From Marivita geojedonensis (GTDB lineage: Bacteria; Pseudomonadota; Alphaproteobacteria; Rhodobacterales; Rhodobacteraceae): a stretch of 64,000 bases of DNA. Where the stretch lies: positions 62,001 through 126,000 of the forward strand of contig NZ_JFKC01000005.1 of the NCBI RefSeq assembly GCF_002115805.1, read 5' to 3'. The translations under genes and the position numbers were made by a program. Positions 34,667 through 42,284 of this stretch are shown one piece after another. Every line of letters starts with the position of its first letter. Position 1 is the first letter of the stretch. The notes beneath the pieces are model-generated. The model was not told where the DNA came from. It did no database searches and worked only from the letters and a program-made list of their open reading frames with translations.

Positions 34667-35769
34667 TCCGGCTGGTTCTTGTAATTCGGGTGACCGGCTG
34701 TTCCGAACAGAATACCATCCCGCTCCTTCCGGTAGAGCGGCGCGCTGTTCAGTGAGCGTTCCAACTGAACCTCGCGATAGCGCTTGCTGAGCGATGAAAA
34801 CGGGTGGAACCACATCTTCGCTCCGTATGCCGGATCAAGCGCGAGATATTGCTTCATCGCATCGCCCGAGCTGGCCCCGGGAATGATCAGAACCCAATGA
34901 TCCCCCCAGCTTTCGCGGAACTCGTCATAGACAATGTCTCCGTTCTCATCCCGGACATATACCGTTTTGCCCTTTGCGTTCTTTTCAGTCTGCGCCACGA
35001 AATGGTCTTTGTAATCCACATGCCCCATGACCGGGTAGCCCTGCGCAAGGTGGCTTTGCAGCATTCCGATGTGCGCCGACGTGAGCGGACCATGATGATA
35101 GTCGCCCTTCATGCCCAGAAGACCAACGGAATGCAGCGTATTCAACCCCGCATCTGAATAGCCGTTGTTGTCTTTCATGATCTTGTTTGCGATGTGGGGC
35201 GCCATGTCTTTCGGAGCGAGGCCGTCGGGCCAGACACCTGCCACGCGCGCGCCGATGACCGTGCAGGCCATAACCATCGAACACAGACAGCAACCTTCGC
35301 TCTTGATCGTGGGCGGGCGCTTCTTGTTCTGGCCATAGCCGAGTTGTGCTGTGAAATCGCCCTGCTTGAACACCTGGTATCCGCCGATGTTCGCGATGGC
35401 GTTTCCGACTTCGACCATCACGCCATTTGCATCGATGTTTGGCATCTTGCTGTACGCGATATTGCCGTTGAGCGCGGTCCATGTCGTGCCACCGGGATCA
35501 ACCCGCCCGTCGCTGCGCGCCTCGCTCCAGCGAAGCACGTAGTGCTGGAAACACAAGATGGCGAGTTCGGTTTGCGGGCCGCAATTTCCGTCCTCGGCAA
35601 GTACGCCTGTGGTCGGCACCGGCGCGCCGCCTCTTTCAAAGAAATGCGCCCGGAACTTTCCATTGCCCGCCAGATGCTGGTTCAGCAGGGACTGGACAAC
35701 GATGACTTCATTGTAGGAATTGAACCCTCCCTTTCCGACAGAGAGGTAGATCGTCATGATCGGCAACAT
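34621..35769 (-). CDS. Orphan peptidoglycan-binding/C39-like peptidase protein
   Basis: The 382-residue protein lacks a signal peptide. Residues 1-105 resemble a peptidoglycan-binding module (GNCGPQTELAILCFQ, then DGRVDPGGTTWTALNG), the form also seen fused to type VI secretion proteins. Residues 150-320 look like a C39-like papain-fold domain: SEGCCLCSMVMA with C160 as candidate nucleophile, SWGDHWVLII with H291, and LALDPAYG with D312. It stands alone between lepA and a DksA-type gene. Its codons look less GC-biased than neighbours, a possible sign of transfer. An effector, toxin or wall-processing role is inferred. Confidence 0.6.
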   Translation of the reverse strand: MLPIMTIYLSVGKGGFNSYNEVIVVQSLLNQHLAGNGKFRAHFFERGGAPVPTTGVLAEDGNCGPQTELAILCFQHYVLRWSEARSDGRVDPGGTTWTALNGNIAYSKMPNIDANGVMVEVGNAIANIGGYQVFKQGDFTAQLGYGQNKKRPPTIKSEGCCLCSMVMACTVIGARVAGVWPDGLAPKDMAPHIANKIMKDNNGYSDAGLNTLHSVGLLGMKGDYHHGPLTSAHIGMLQSHLAQGYPVMGHVDYKDHFVAQTEKNAKGKTVYVRDENGDIVYDEFRESWGDHWVLIIPGASSGDAMKQYLALDPAYGAKMWFHPFSSLSKRYREVQLERSLNSAPLYRKERDGILFGTAGHPNYKNQPDYCLVRMITLKPAAA

Positions 35770-36057
35770 GTGTTCACCTGTGACTTAATCGAAAATGAGC
35801 AGAAAAAAGATGCAGCTTCCGCCAGCAGGTGCGACGGTAAATTCTGTGGCACCAGGCAGATCAAAGCATGAAAACCAAAGGGGTGTGGCCTAACCTCCGC
35901 GAAATCGTCAAAAACACTGATCTACAGTGCGTCAGAAAACGGGATTCTGGCAAGTGTGATGAATGAGCAGACGCATGTGTGCCTCCGTGACTTTGACAAA
36001 TATCAACGCAGCGCGTCGCGCGTTGCGGCAAGGTAAGACCAACAAGGGAGACCCGAT

Positions 36058-36378
36058 ATGGATCTGAACGTACAGAAAGACCTGCTTCTCAAACGCCGCG
36101 CGGACCTGACCGGCGATCTTGCGGAGATCGAGCACAAGCTTGATGATCCGATGCCCAAGGACTGGGAGGACCGCGCTTCGGAGCGGCAGGGCGACGAGGT
36201 TCTTGAGGCGTTGGGCAACGCCGATCTGGAGGAACTGCGCCGCATCGACGCCGCTCTGGGGCGAATCGAGGATGGCAGCTACGGTACGTGTGTGAAATGT
36301 GGTGAGGCGATATCCGAAGAGCGGCTCGCAGCGGTTCCGACAGCACCATTGTGCCGGACCTGCGCCCGCGACAGCTGA
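36058..36378 (+). CDS. TraR/DksA family zinc finger protein
   Basis: The 106-residue protein has an N-terminal coiled coil and a four-cysteine zinc finger, C78-x2-C81 and C99-x2-C102. It is shorter than classical DksA (about 150) and belongs to the small DksA/TraR-like group, which may bind the RNA polymerase secondary channel. AGGGAG precedes the ATG. The 288 bases upstream hold a short GC hairpin near 36008-36030 and no other gene. Confidence 0.9.
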   Translation: MDLNVQKDLLLKRRADLTGDLAEIEHKLDDPMPKDWEDRASERQGDEVLEALGNADLEELRRIDAALGRIEDGSYGTCVKCGEAISEERLAAVPTAPLCRTCARDS

Positions 36379-36385
36379 GAATTGT

Positions 36386-36437
36386 CACCCGCCGTTGGCC
36401 TGCCGCGCAGGCGGGCCCGCGTGCCGGGTGGTTTTTT
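36386..36437 (+). terminator. Intrinsic terminator after the DksA-type gene
   Basis: CACCC (36386-36390) pairs with GGGTG (36426-36430) around an inner GCCTGC/GCAGGC hairpin, followed by six T residues at 36432-36437. It lies eight bases after the stop codon. Confidence 0.75.
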
Positions 36438-36584
36438 AATATTAATATTCCAAAATCAGAATCTGAGATATTTTATTTCGAAATTTCAATCCTCTGAGAT
36501 TTTTTCATAAATTTCGCTGATCCGAATTTTGCATACGGACGTACACATTTATGTCAGAAAAAATTTACACTCTGGGAGGGATAG

Positions 36585-36887
36585 GTGTCAGTCTATTCGG
36601 ACACATTACGGCGGGATTTCGAAGTCCGCATGAGCGCGCATGAAGGGATGCTTGCGCATCTTGGATTAAACCCAACGGAAGACGACGCTCCTTTTCTGCT
36701 CACCGAGTTGAAGGCAACCATGGGGGCCTGCGGTGCGTGTCACTGTCCCAAGACCTGTCTTGAATGGCAGGAGCAGGGCCATGCGGGACCGCCGCCGTGG
36801 TGTCACCGACGCAAAAGCTTTCTTTCACTGATCGACGCCTGTGCTGCGCTCGAGGCACAGCCGATGCGTGCCGTTGCTGCAGGTTGA
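36585..36887 (+). CDS. DUF6455 family cysteine-rich protein
   Basis: The 100-residue protein starts at GTG 36585, with GGGAGGG five bases upstream. The block GACGACHCPKTCLEWQ, followed by PPPWCHRR, has five cysteines and two histidines in the DUF6455 pattern of Rhodobacterales, suggesting a small metal or cofactor site. No biochemical function is established as far as I know. The 150 bases before it are strikingly AT-rich compared with the rest of the window. Confidence 0.8.
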   Translation: MSVYSDTLRRDFEVRMSAHEGMLAHLGLNPTEDDAPFLLTELKATMGACGACHCPKTCLEWQEQGHAGPPPWCHRRKSFLSLIDACAALEAQPMRAVAAG

Positions 36888-36955
36888 TCCGGGTCAAGGT
36901 CATCACATCAGAAATATGGAATGTCTGAGTCGTTCCTGTTTTAGTGGAGGCTCTG

Positions 36956-37138
36956 ATGTTCCGACTTGCCAGTATCCTGTATTCTCTCATCGCCACGACA
37001 TTGGCGGGCACCGCCGTGATTGCCGTGCTGACAGCCGGATTCGGCACTCTGGTTCCGATCGTTGCTGCGGCCCTTGTCGGTGCCGTTGTCGCGCTGCCGG
37101 TGTCATGGTTCGTCGCACGGGCGATCTATCAGGCCTAA
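36956..37138 (+). CDS. Small two-helix membrane protein
   Basis: The 60-residue protein begins MFRLASILYSLIAT at ATG 36956, with GTGGAGG six bases upstream. Two hydrophobic helices (5-28 and 32-55) are joined by a Gly-Phe-Gly turn. Similar small membrane proteins are common in this order, without a known role. It follows the DUF6455 gene by 68 bases. Its stop overlaps the convergent phosphatase stop. Confidence 0.75.
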   Translation: MFRLASILYSLIATTLAGTAVIAVLTAGFGTLVPIVAAALVGAVVALPVSWFVARAIYQA

Positions 37139-37599
37139 CCGCCGACGCGCCTCACCAGCGAATCAAGCAGTCCATCCGCACATTCCTCGATCAGCGCGAG
37201 AGCGCCGTCGAAATCGCGCGTGAAATACGGGTCGGGAACGTAATCTGACCCGCTGTCCGGCGCGTAGTCGGTAAAGCGCACGACCCGGTCGGTCGGGCCG
37301 AATGCGCCAAGGTCTGATGCGTTGTCGTCATCCATCACGACGATCAGGTCGAACCGCGAGAAATCCGACGCCGCAACCTGCCGCGCCCGGAGCGCAGACA
37401 GGTCATATCCCCGTGCCCGGGCAGCCTCTTGCATCGGGCCGTACGGTGGTTTTCCGATGTGCCAGTTGCCGGTTCCGGCACTGTCGAGCGACAGCGTCAT
37501 GCCCCGCGCTTCGGCTTTCGCCCGCGTAACCGCTTCGGCGGTCGGGGAACGGCAGATATTGCCCAGGCAGACAAAGAGGATACGGTGGGTCATGGCCAT
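37135..37599 (-). CDS. Low molecular weight protein-tyrosine phosphatase
   Basis: The 154-residue phosphatase has the P-loop VCLGNICRSPTAEA near the N-terminus and the general-acid Asp in VPDPYF. The start may be ATG 37597-37599 or the in-frame ATG two codons later; neither has a clear ribosome binding site. Related bacterial enzymes dephosphorylate BY-kinases or arsenate-reductase-like substrates, and no partner gene is adjacent. It is divergent from the sirtuin gene 38 bases away. Confidence 0.93.
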   Translation of the reverse strand: MAMTHRILFVCLGNICRSPTAEAVTRAKAEARGMTLSLDSAGTGNWHIGKPPYGPMQEAARARGYDLSALRARQVAASDFSRFDLIVVMDDDNASDLGAFGPTDRVVRFTDYAPDSGSDYVPDPYFTRDFDGALALIEECADGLLDSLVRRVGG

Positions 37600-37637
37600 G
37601 ACTTAACCGGTTGTGGCGTTTGGGAAAAGGGGAAGGC

Positions 37638-38333
37638 ATGCGACAGGCGAAACGGATCGTGGTTCTGACAGGGGCCGGGATATCTGCGGAAAGCGGGCTG
37701 GGTACCTTCCGCGACGAAGGCGGCCTGTGGGCCCAGCACCGGATCGAGGACGTCGCCACGCCAGAAGCCTTTGCCCGCAATCCCGACCTCGTGCACCGGT
37801 TCTACAATGCCCGGCGCATTCAAGCGGCAGAGGCGCATCCGAACCCGGCCCATGAAGCCCTCGCGCGCCTGCAAAACGCATTCGACGGCGACGTGACCCT
37901 GGTCACCCAGAATGTCGACGGTCTGCACGAAAAGGCCGGGGCACAGGTCATTCACATGCACGGAGAACTCGCACGCGCGCTCTGCGCCGACTGCGCCCAT
38001 CGCTGGGACGCCCCGCGCGAGATGTCCGTGGGGGAAACCTGCCCCGCCTGCCACGCGCCCAGCGCCCGCCCGGATATCGTCTGGTTCGGAGAAATGCCCT
38101 ACCATATGGAGCGCATCATCGACGCGGTGCAGAGCTGCGACCTCTTCGCTGCGATCGGCACGTCGGGACAGGTCTACCCCGCCGCAGGTTTTGTCGAAGA
38201 GGCGCGGGTCTGCGGTGCGGACACCGTGGAACTCAATCTACGGGACAGCGACACATCCCACGCCTTTACAGATCACATCATTGGACCGGCCAGCAAGACG
38301 GTCCCCGCGTGGGTGGACCGCCTGCTGTCCTGA
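37638..38333 (+). CDS. cobB: NAD-dependent protein deacylase (sirtuin, CobB type)
   Basis: The 231-residue sirtuin removes acyl groups from protein lysines using NAD. The NAD-binding GAGISAESGLGTFRD, the TQNVDGLH block, the catalytic His in HMHGEL, and two CxxC zinc pairs (CADC, CPAC) are present. The FYNARR motif has the Tyr-x2-Arg pair of class III sirtuins, which favours desuccinylation or demalonylation. ATG 37638 follows AAGGGGAAGG. Confidence 0.94.
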   Translation: MRQAKRIVVLTGAGISAESGLGTFRDEGGLWAQHRIEDVATPEAFARNPDLVHRFYNARRIQAAEAHPNPAHEALARLQNAFDGDVTLVTQNVDGLHEKAGAQVIHMHGELARALCADCAHRWDAPREMSVGETCPACHAPSARPDIVWFGEMPYHMERIIDAVQSCDLFAAIGTSGQVYPAAGFVEEARVCGADTVELNLRDSDTSHAFTDHIIGPASKTVPAWVDRLLS

Positions 38334-38337
38334 AGAC

Positions 38338-38814
38338 TCAGTTTCCGCTCTTAATCTGACCGTGCTGCATGCCGCCATGGTCCTGCCGTTCGAGATCAAC
38401 CGGCACCTCGATAACGACATCGCCGGCTTTCTCGAATGTCAGCGTGATGGTCACGGTGGCGCCCTGCTCCATCGGCTGCTTCAGCCCCATGAGCATGACG
38501 TGTTTGCCGCCGCGTTGCATGGCGATCATGCCGTCTGCGGGAAGCTCGAACCCTTCCTCGACATGAACCATGCGCATCACGCCATTCTCTCCGGCCAGAT
38601 GGGTGTGCAATTCGGTGCGGGCCGCCGCGTCTGACGCGGCGCCGATCAGTCGGTCCGCGCTGCCGTCGGTGTTGCGAATCATCATGAAGGCCGCGCCGGA
38701 TTTCGCCATCGGAGAGGCCGAGCGCGCATAGGCATCCTCGATCTGGATTTCGGCATAGGCAGGCAGCACGGAAGCAAGGGCAACTGCCCCTGCGATAAGG
38801 GATGTTTTGAACAT
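38338..38814 (-). CDS. PCu(A)C family periplasmic copper chaperone
   Basis: The 158-residue protein has a signal peptide cut near AYAEI. The copper-binding pattern is visible as His/Met residues in THLAGENGVMRM and GKHVMLMGLK. A His/Met-rich tail (QDHGGMQHGQIK) may bind additional copper. The family delivers Cu(I) to the CuA site of cytochrome oxidase. It lies 39 bases downstream of the secreted protein gene at 38854, probably one transcript. Confidence 0.92.
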   Translation of the reverse strand: MFKTSLIAGAVALASVLPAYAEIQIEDAYARSASPMAKSGAAFMMIRNTDGSADRLIGAASDAAARTELHTHLAGENGVMRMVHVEEGFELPADGMIAMQRGGKHVMLMGLKQPMEQGATVTITLTFEKAGDVVIEVPVDLERQDHGGMQHGQIKSGN

Positions 38815-38853
38815 TGGATTGGTCTTTCGTTTGAAGTCAGGTGAGTGGGACGT

Positions 38854-39204
38854 TCAAACCAAAGGTGGTGGCCCCCGGGCCTGTGCGGGCGGCAAGCCTG
38901 CGCCAAAGCAGTGCTCGTCCGGCTGTCCGAGCCACAGATCCTGCCAGCGATCCAACCGGATGGCGGCGGGCGTGACATGCGACACCTCGGCAAAGAAGGC
39001 CACCGCATAATCCGGGCAGATCATCACCCGCCCGGTGGGTTGGCCATTTTCATCGACAAGAATGTGCACCGGCCCGGTGCCGGTGCAGATGACCATCGTG
39101 CTCACAGCCGGAGACTGCCCCCGCGCCGCCGCCAGCTGAACACTGGTAAAGGCGATCAGCAGGCCCAACAAAAGGGTGGTCAGCTGGCGTAGCACGATCT
39201 TCAT
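38854..39204 (-). CDS. Secreted protein, probably copper-associated (DUF2946-like)
   Basis: The 116-residue protein has a hydrophobic N-terminal signal or anchor (residues 9-27), then STMVICTGTGPVHILVDENG and a second cysteine in VMICPDYA. This resembles DUF2946-type proteins often placed beside PCu(A)C chaperones. Three cysteines and a histidine are available for metal binding. Function is inferred only from the neighbour. Confidence 0.65.
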   Translation of the reverse strand: MKIVLRQLTTLLLGLLIAFTSVQLAAARGQSPAVSTMVICTGTGPVHILVDENGQPTGRVMICPDYAVAFFAEVSHVTPAAIRLDRWQDLWLGQPDEHCFGAGLPPAQARGPPPLV

Positions 39205-39240
39205 ATCACCGATCTAGGCTGCCCACCGGCACCCACAAGG

Positions 39241-39284
39241 CGACAAAAGGAAACAGCCCCGCCGGGATGCCCGGCGAGGCTGTT
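39241..39284 (-). terminator. Intrinsic terminator of rpmB
   Basis: On the minus strand AACAGCC-CGCCGGG pairs with its complement (39252-39266 with 39270-39284, one mismatch) and is followed by TTTCCTTTTG. It lies 22 bases past the rpmB stop. Confidence 0.8.
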
Positions 39285-39306
39285 CAAATCCGCAACGCGA
39301 AAAGGA

Positions 39307-39597
39307 TCAGGCTTCGGCAGCCTGCGCCTTTGCGATCTCTTTCTTGACCTTCAGCGCGTTGGCCGACAGATCGGTGTCCTTGGCTTTCGCCAGGAACTTG
39401 TCCAGTCCACCGCGGTGGTCGACACTGCGCAGCGCATGCGCCGAGATCCGCAGCTTGATGCCACGGCCCAGAGCTTCGGACTGCAGCGTCACATCATTCA
39501 GGTTCGGCAGGAAGCGCCGACGGGTCTTGTTGTTGGCGTGGCTGACATTGTTGCCAGTCATCGGGCCTTTGCCGGTCAGTTCGCAAACACGCGACAT
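39307..39597 (-). CDS. rpmB: 50S ribosomal protein L28
   Basis: The 96-residue protein has the L28 N-terminus [20 protein letters not shown] and the basic block [10 protein letters not shown]. Length is that of alphaproteobacterial L28. It stands alone with its own terminator, 75 bases before the gene at 38854-39204. rpmG is not adjacent. Confidence 0.97.
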   Translation of the reverse strand: MSRVCELTGKGPMTGNNVSHANNKTRRRFLPNLNDVTLQSEALGRGIKLRISAHALRSVDHRGGLDKFLAKAKDTDLSANALKVKKEIAKAQAAEA

Positions 39598-40105
39598 GGG
39601 TTCATCCTCGTTCTATCAAAGGGGAAGATCGGGCCTTCCGCCAATATGAAAGGGAGCCGACTGGCAGCGCCCGGAATCTCGTTGGCTGTCCTTAGAGGGA
39701 TGCGGGAAAGGCGTCAAGTGGGGCGGTGCGCGAAAACCGGGACTCTGCGCCAAGTTCGCGGGTTTTGTGTCGAACCGCCTGCGGCGGTGCGACAGGTCGG
39801 GGGCTTTGCCCCCCTGCCGCGCAGGCGCGGCATTCACCCCAAGGTATTTTTCAAACAGAGAAGAAACGGAATTTTAACCCGACTCGCCTGTTCTGGTCTA
39901 GCGGGACAGGCGGAGGCGCCGATGACCGTAAACGGAGAAGCCCCCTGTCGCACGGCGCAGGGGGTGGACCGTCTGAGCGTCTTCTCTGTTTCACAAATGC
40001 CTCGGGGGAGAGCCGCCTGCGGCGACGGGGGCAGAGCCCCCGAACTGCTTGGATGGCCAAAGGCCATACAAGCGCAAACCCGTGCGCCGGAGGCGCTCAA
40101 TCGGG
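39598..40105. other. 508-base gap with a composite inverted-repeat element
   Basis: No convincing gene is seen. The first 200 bases hold the rpmB promoter region and GC-rich sequence. The middle is the inverted-repeat element at 39799-40042. The end carries small hairpins (ATGGCC-AAA-GGCCAT near 40052-40066) that may serve as the 3' end of meaB. Confidence 0.6.
39799..40042. repeat. Composite inverted-repeat element, about 245 bases
   Basis: The arm at 39799-39865 starts with hairpin GGGGGC-TTT-GCCCCC and runs through GCAGGCG and CCCCAAGGTATTTTTC to CAGAGAAG. The arm at 39981-40042 is a diverged inverted copy, from CTTCTCTGTTTCACAAATGC to GGGGGC-AGA-GCCCCC. The 115-base interior contains two more hairpins, CGCCTGT/ACAGGCG (39885-39912) and CCCCCTG/CAGGGGG (39941-39964). 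Size and plan match the element at 10727-10955. There is no reading frame. Confidence 0.7.
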
Positions 40106-41098
40106 TCACGCGACGGGCATATTGCGCCCCTCAAGTTGCGCCAGCACCTCATCCGCCGCCTGGCTGGGCGTCTTTATTCCCTCTTCCACGCAATGCCCCA
40201 GAGAGCGCACCAGCCCCTTCATCGGCTCACGTTCCAACCGCGCCAGCAGCGCCTGCTTGAGCTCTGCCTCGAACCAGAATCGCGCCTGCGCGGCGCGGCG
40301 GGATGCAAAATGGCTGGTCTCGCGCCGCCAGTCGGTGAGGCTCTGCATCTCATCCCAGGCCGTCTGCAAACCGTTCTCTTCCAGCGCCGAAACCGTCATC
40401 GCCTTGGGAAAGCCCTGCGGGTCCTGCGGGCGTTTCCGCAGCAGGCGCAGGGCACCGGCGTAATCGGCACAGGTGCGGGTGGCGGTGGTTTTCAGATCAC
40501 CGTCGGCCTTGTTGACGAGGATGATATCAGCCATCTCCATGATGCCGCGCTTCACACCCTGCAATTCATCGCCGCCGGCAGGCGCCAGCAGCAGCAGGAA
40601 CAGGTCCGACATTTCCGCCACCACGGTTTCCGACTGCCCGACACCCACGGTTTCGATCAGCACCACGTCAAAGCCCGCGGCTTCGCACAGATCGATCGCT
40701 TCGCGCGTGCGCCGCGCAACACCGCCGAGATGGGATTGTGACGGCGACGGGCGGATGAAGGCGTTGGGATCGCGGGAGAGGCGCTCCATGCGGGTCTTGT
40801 CGCCGAGAATCGAGCCGCCGGAGCGCGCGGAACTCGGATCGACCGCCAGCACGGCGACCTTGAGCCCCTGCCCTGTCAGCATCATGCCGAAGGATTCGAT
40901 GAAGGTCGATTTACCGACCCCCGGCGTGCCCGAGAGGCCGATGCGCAGGGCTTCCCGCCCATGTCCCTTGAGTTTTTCGAACAGCGCGATCGCCTCCGAC
41001 CGATGATCGGCCCGCCCGCTTTCGACAAGGGTGATGGCGCGTGCCAGCGCACGGCGTTCACCGGCAAGGATACGGGTTGCCAGATCGTCGATGTCCAT
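40106..41098 (-). CDS. meaB: Methylmalonyl-CoA mutase-associated GTPase MeaB
   Basis: The 330-residue G3E GTPase protects and reloads B12-dependent methylmalonyl-CoA mutase (or a related mutase). The P-loop GTPGVGKST is at 57-65, and NKAD, VDPSS and the ETVGVGQSE switch block are present. The start MDIDDLATRI at 41096-41098 has GGAGC upstream, so the longer reading is unlikely. No mutase gene is in the window, so the partner is elsewhere. Confidence 0.94.
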   Translation of the reverse strand: MDIDDLATRILAGERRALARAITLVESGRADHRSEAIALFEKLKGHGREALRIGLSGTPGVGKSTFIESFGMMLTGQGLKVAVLAVDPSSARSGGSILGDKTRMERLSRDPNAFIRPSPSQSHLGGVARRTREAIDLCEAAGFDVVLIETVGVGQSETVVAEMSDLFLLLLAPAGGDELQGVKRGIMEMADIILVNKADGDLKTTATRTCADYAGALRLLRKRPQDPQGFPKAMTVSALEENGLQTAWDEMQSLTDWRRETSHFASRRAAQARFWFEAELKQALLARLEREPMKGLVRSLGHCVEEGIKTPSQAADEVLAQLEGRNMPVA

Positions 41099-41161
41099 GC
41101 GCGGGGCTCCGTCTTGGTCTGGCGGCACATGTGCCATGGGCCGGGCGACCAAGTAAACCCG

Positions 41162-41713
41162 TCAGCCCAGCCCTCCGGGACCGTGTTTGAGAATCACCGG
41201 CACCACCAGTTCCTCTTCGTCGATCAGGTGGCGGTTCAGCATGGACTGAAAACTGAGCAGCTCTTCGCGGAACACACCGGCCTCCGACTTGCCCTGGATC
41301 ACCGCATTGGCGCCATCGGCAAACCGGTTGAGCAACCCGTCCATCGCGTGATGATCGGAATCGAGCAGCTCGAACCCCTTGTTCAGGACGGGTTCGCGCG
41401 TGGCGAGAATCGGGAAATAGTGGTGGTCCTCGATCTGATGATGCCCATGCAGGTTCTGAAGCAGCATCGAGCCATAGCGCGACAGCTTGGCGGCATGGGT
41501 CCGGGCGTCGATCTTGCGGTCGACCGCCTGTTCGGCATCGTCGATCAGCGCGCCCATCAGGCGACGGAACATCAGGTGCCGATCCAGCCAGAAGGCCACC
41601 AAACCGGCGAAGTTGTTGTGCTCAGGCCAGGTTTCGCGCGGAAAGTCCTGAAGCAAAACGCGCAGCGCGTCCGGCAATCCGTCGCGCGTCTCGAGTGTCA
41701 AACTGTGGTCCAT
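41162..41713 (-). CDS. Hemerythrin domain protein
   Basis: The 183-residue helical protein starts MDHSLTLETRDG at 41711-41713 behind a perfect AGGAGGT site. The di-iron ligands are probably within FWLDRHLMFRRLM, HGHHQIEDHHYFP, LDSDHHAMDG and LNRHLIDEEE. It likely binds oxygen or nitric oxide, or senses them. It lies 48 bases downstream of the universal stress protein gene in one transcript with an Fnr-like box upstream, which fits a low-oxygen role. Confidence 0.88.
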   Translation of the reverse strand: MDHSLTLETRDGLPDALRVLLQDFPRETWPEHNNFAGLVAFWLDRHLMFRRLMGALIDDAEQAVDRKIDARTHAAKLSRYGSMLLQNLHGHHQIEDHHYFPILATREPVLNKGFELLDSDHHAMDGLLNRFADGANAVIQGKSEAGVFREELLSFQSMLNRHLIDEEELVVPVILKHGPGGLG

Positions 41714-41761
41714 GGGCACCTCCTGCGGGTGACGAGGTGCAGCACGCTGGCGATTTGTCAA

Positions 41762-42169
41762 TCAGCGAAGCACATGGACCGCACACTGGGCGTGGCGCAC
41801 CACATGGGTTGCAGTGGAGCCAAGCAAGAGCGTCTGCATCCCCGGTCGGTGTGACGCGATCACGATCAGGTCGCTGCCATGGTCCTCCGCATAGTCCAGA
41901 ATCGACCGGCCCGAATGGCCTTCGATCACGACAGAGTCTGCCCCGATCTCGGATGCGAGCCGCGCCATTTCGGCCTCGATCCCTTTGCGCGTCGCGGTCA
42001 GGATATCGGCAGAGATATAGCTGATAGCGTAGCTGGGCACGGCTTCGACCACATGCAGCAGGGTGATCTTGGCTCCGTCTGAAGCGAGTACCTTTGCGAT
42101 GGCGATGGCCTCTGCCACGCGATCGTCTTCGTTGTCGAGCGCAATGGGTACGAGAATGTTCGAATACAT
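41762..42169 (-). CDS. Universal stress protein (UspA family)
   Basis: The 135-residue protein has the UspA alpha/beta fold with the N-terminal strand NILVPIALDNED and the ATP-binding type C-terminal motif GSTATHVVRHAQCAVHVLR. AGGGAGGG precedes the ATG. It is first in a unit with the hemerythrin gene. The Fnr-like site at 42228-42241 suggests induction under oxygen limitation. Confidence 0.93.
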   Translation of the reverse strand: MYSNILVPIALDNEDDRVAEAIAIAKVLASDGAKITLLHVVEAVPSYAISYISADILTATRKGIEAEMARLASEIGADSVVIEGHSGRSILDYAEDHGSDLIVIASHRPGMQTLLLGSTATHVVRHAQCAVHVLR

Positions 42170-42227
42170 GGGTCCCCTCCCTCAATTCAGGATGGGTCCA
42201 GTTTAGGCAAGCGTCGGAGTGCGGTCC

Positions 42228-42241
42228 TTGATCCGCATCAT
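42228..42241. promoter_or_regulatory. Fnr/FnrL-like box
   Basis: TTGAT-CCGC-ATCAT matches the Fnr consensus TTGAT-N4-ATCAA at nine of ten positions. It lies 59-72 bases upstream of the universal stress protein start. A direct repeat, GGTTTGCAAA, at 42253-42262 and 42274-42283 follows, spaced 21 bases (two helix turns). Confidence 0.6.
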
Positions 42242-42284
42242 GGTCACTTCAGGGTTTGCAAAACTCGCCGGCAGGTTTGCAAAG

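Noticed and set aside
34621-36887. Genomic island or prophage
   Set aside because: Only one odd gene and an AT-rich patch; no integrase, tRNA border or phage gene was found.
42253-42283. CRISPR-like repeat
   Set aside because: Only two 10-base direct copies 21 bases apart; better read as a regulatory site.
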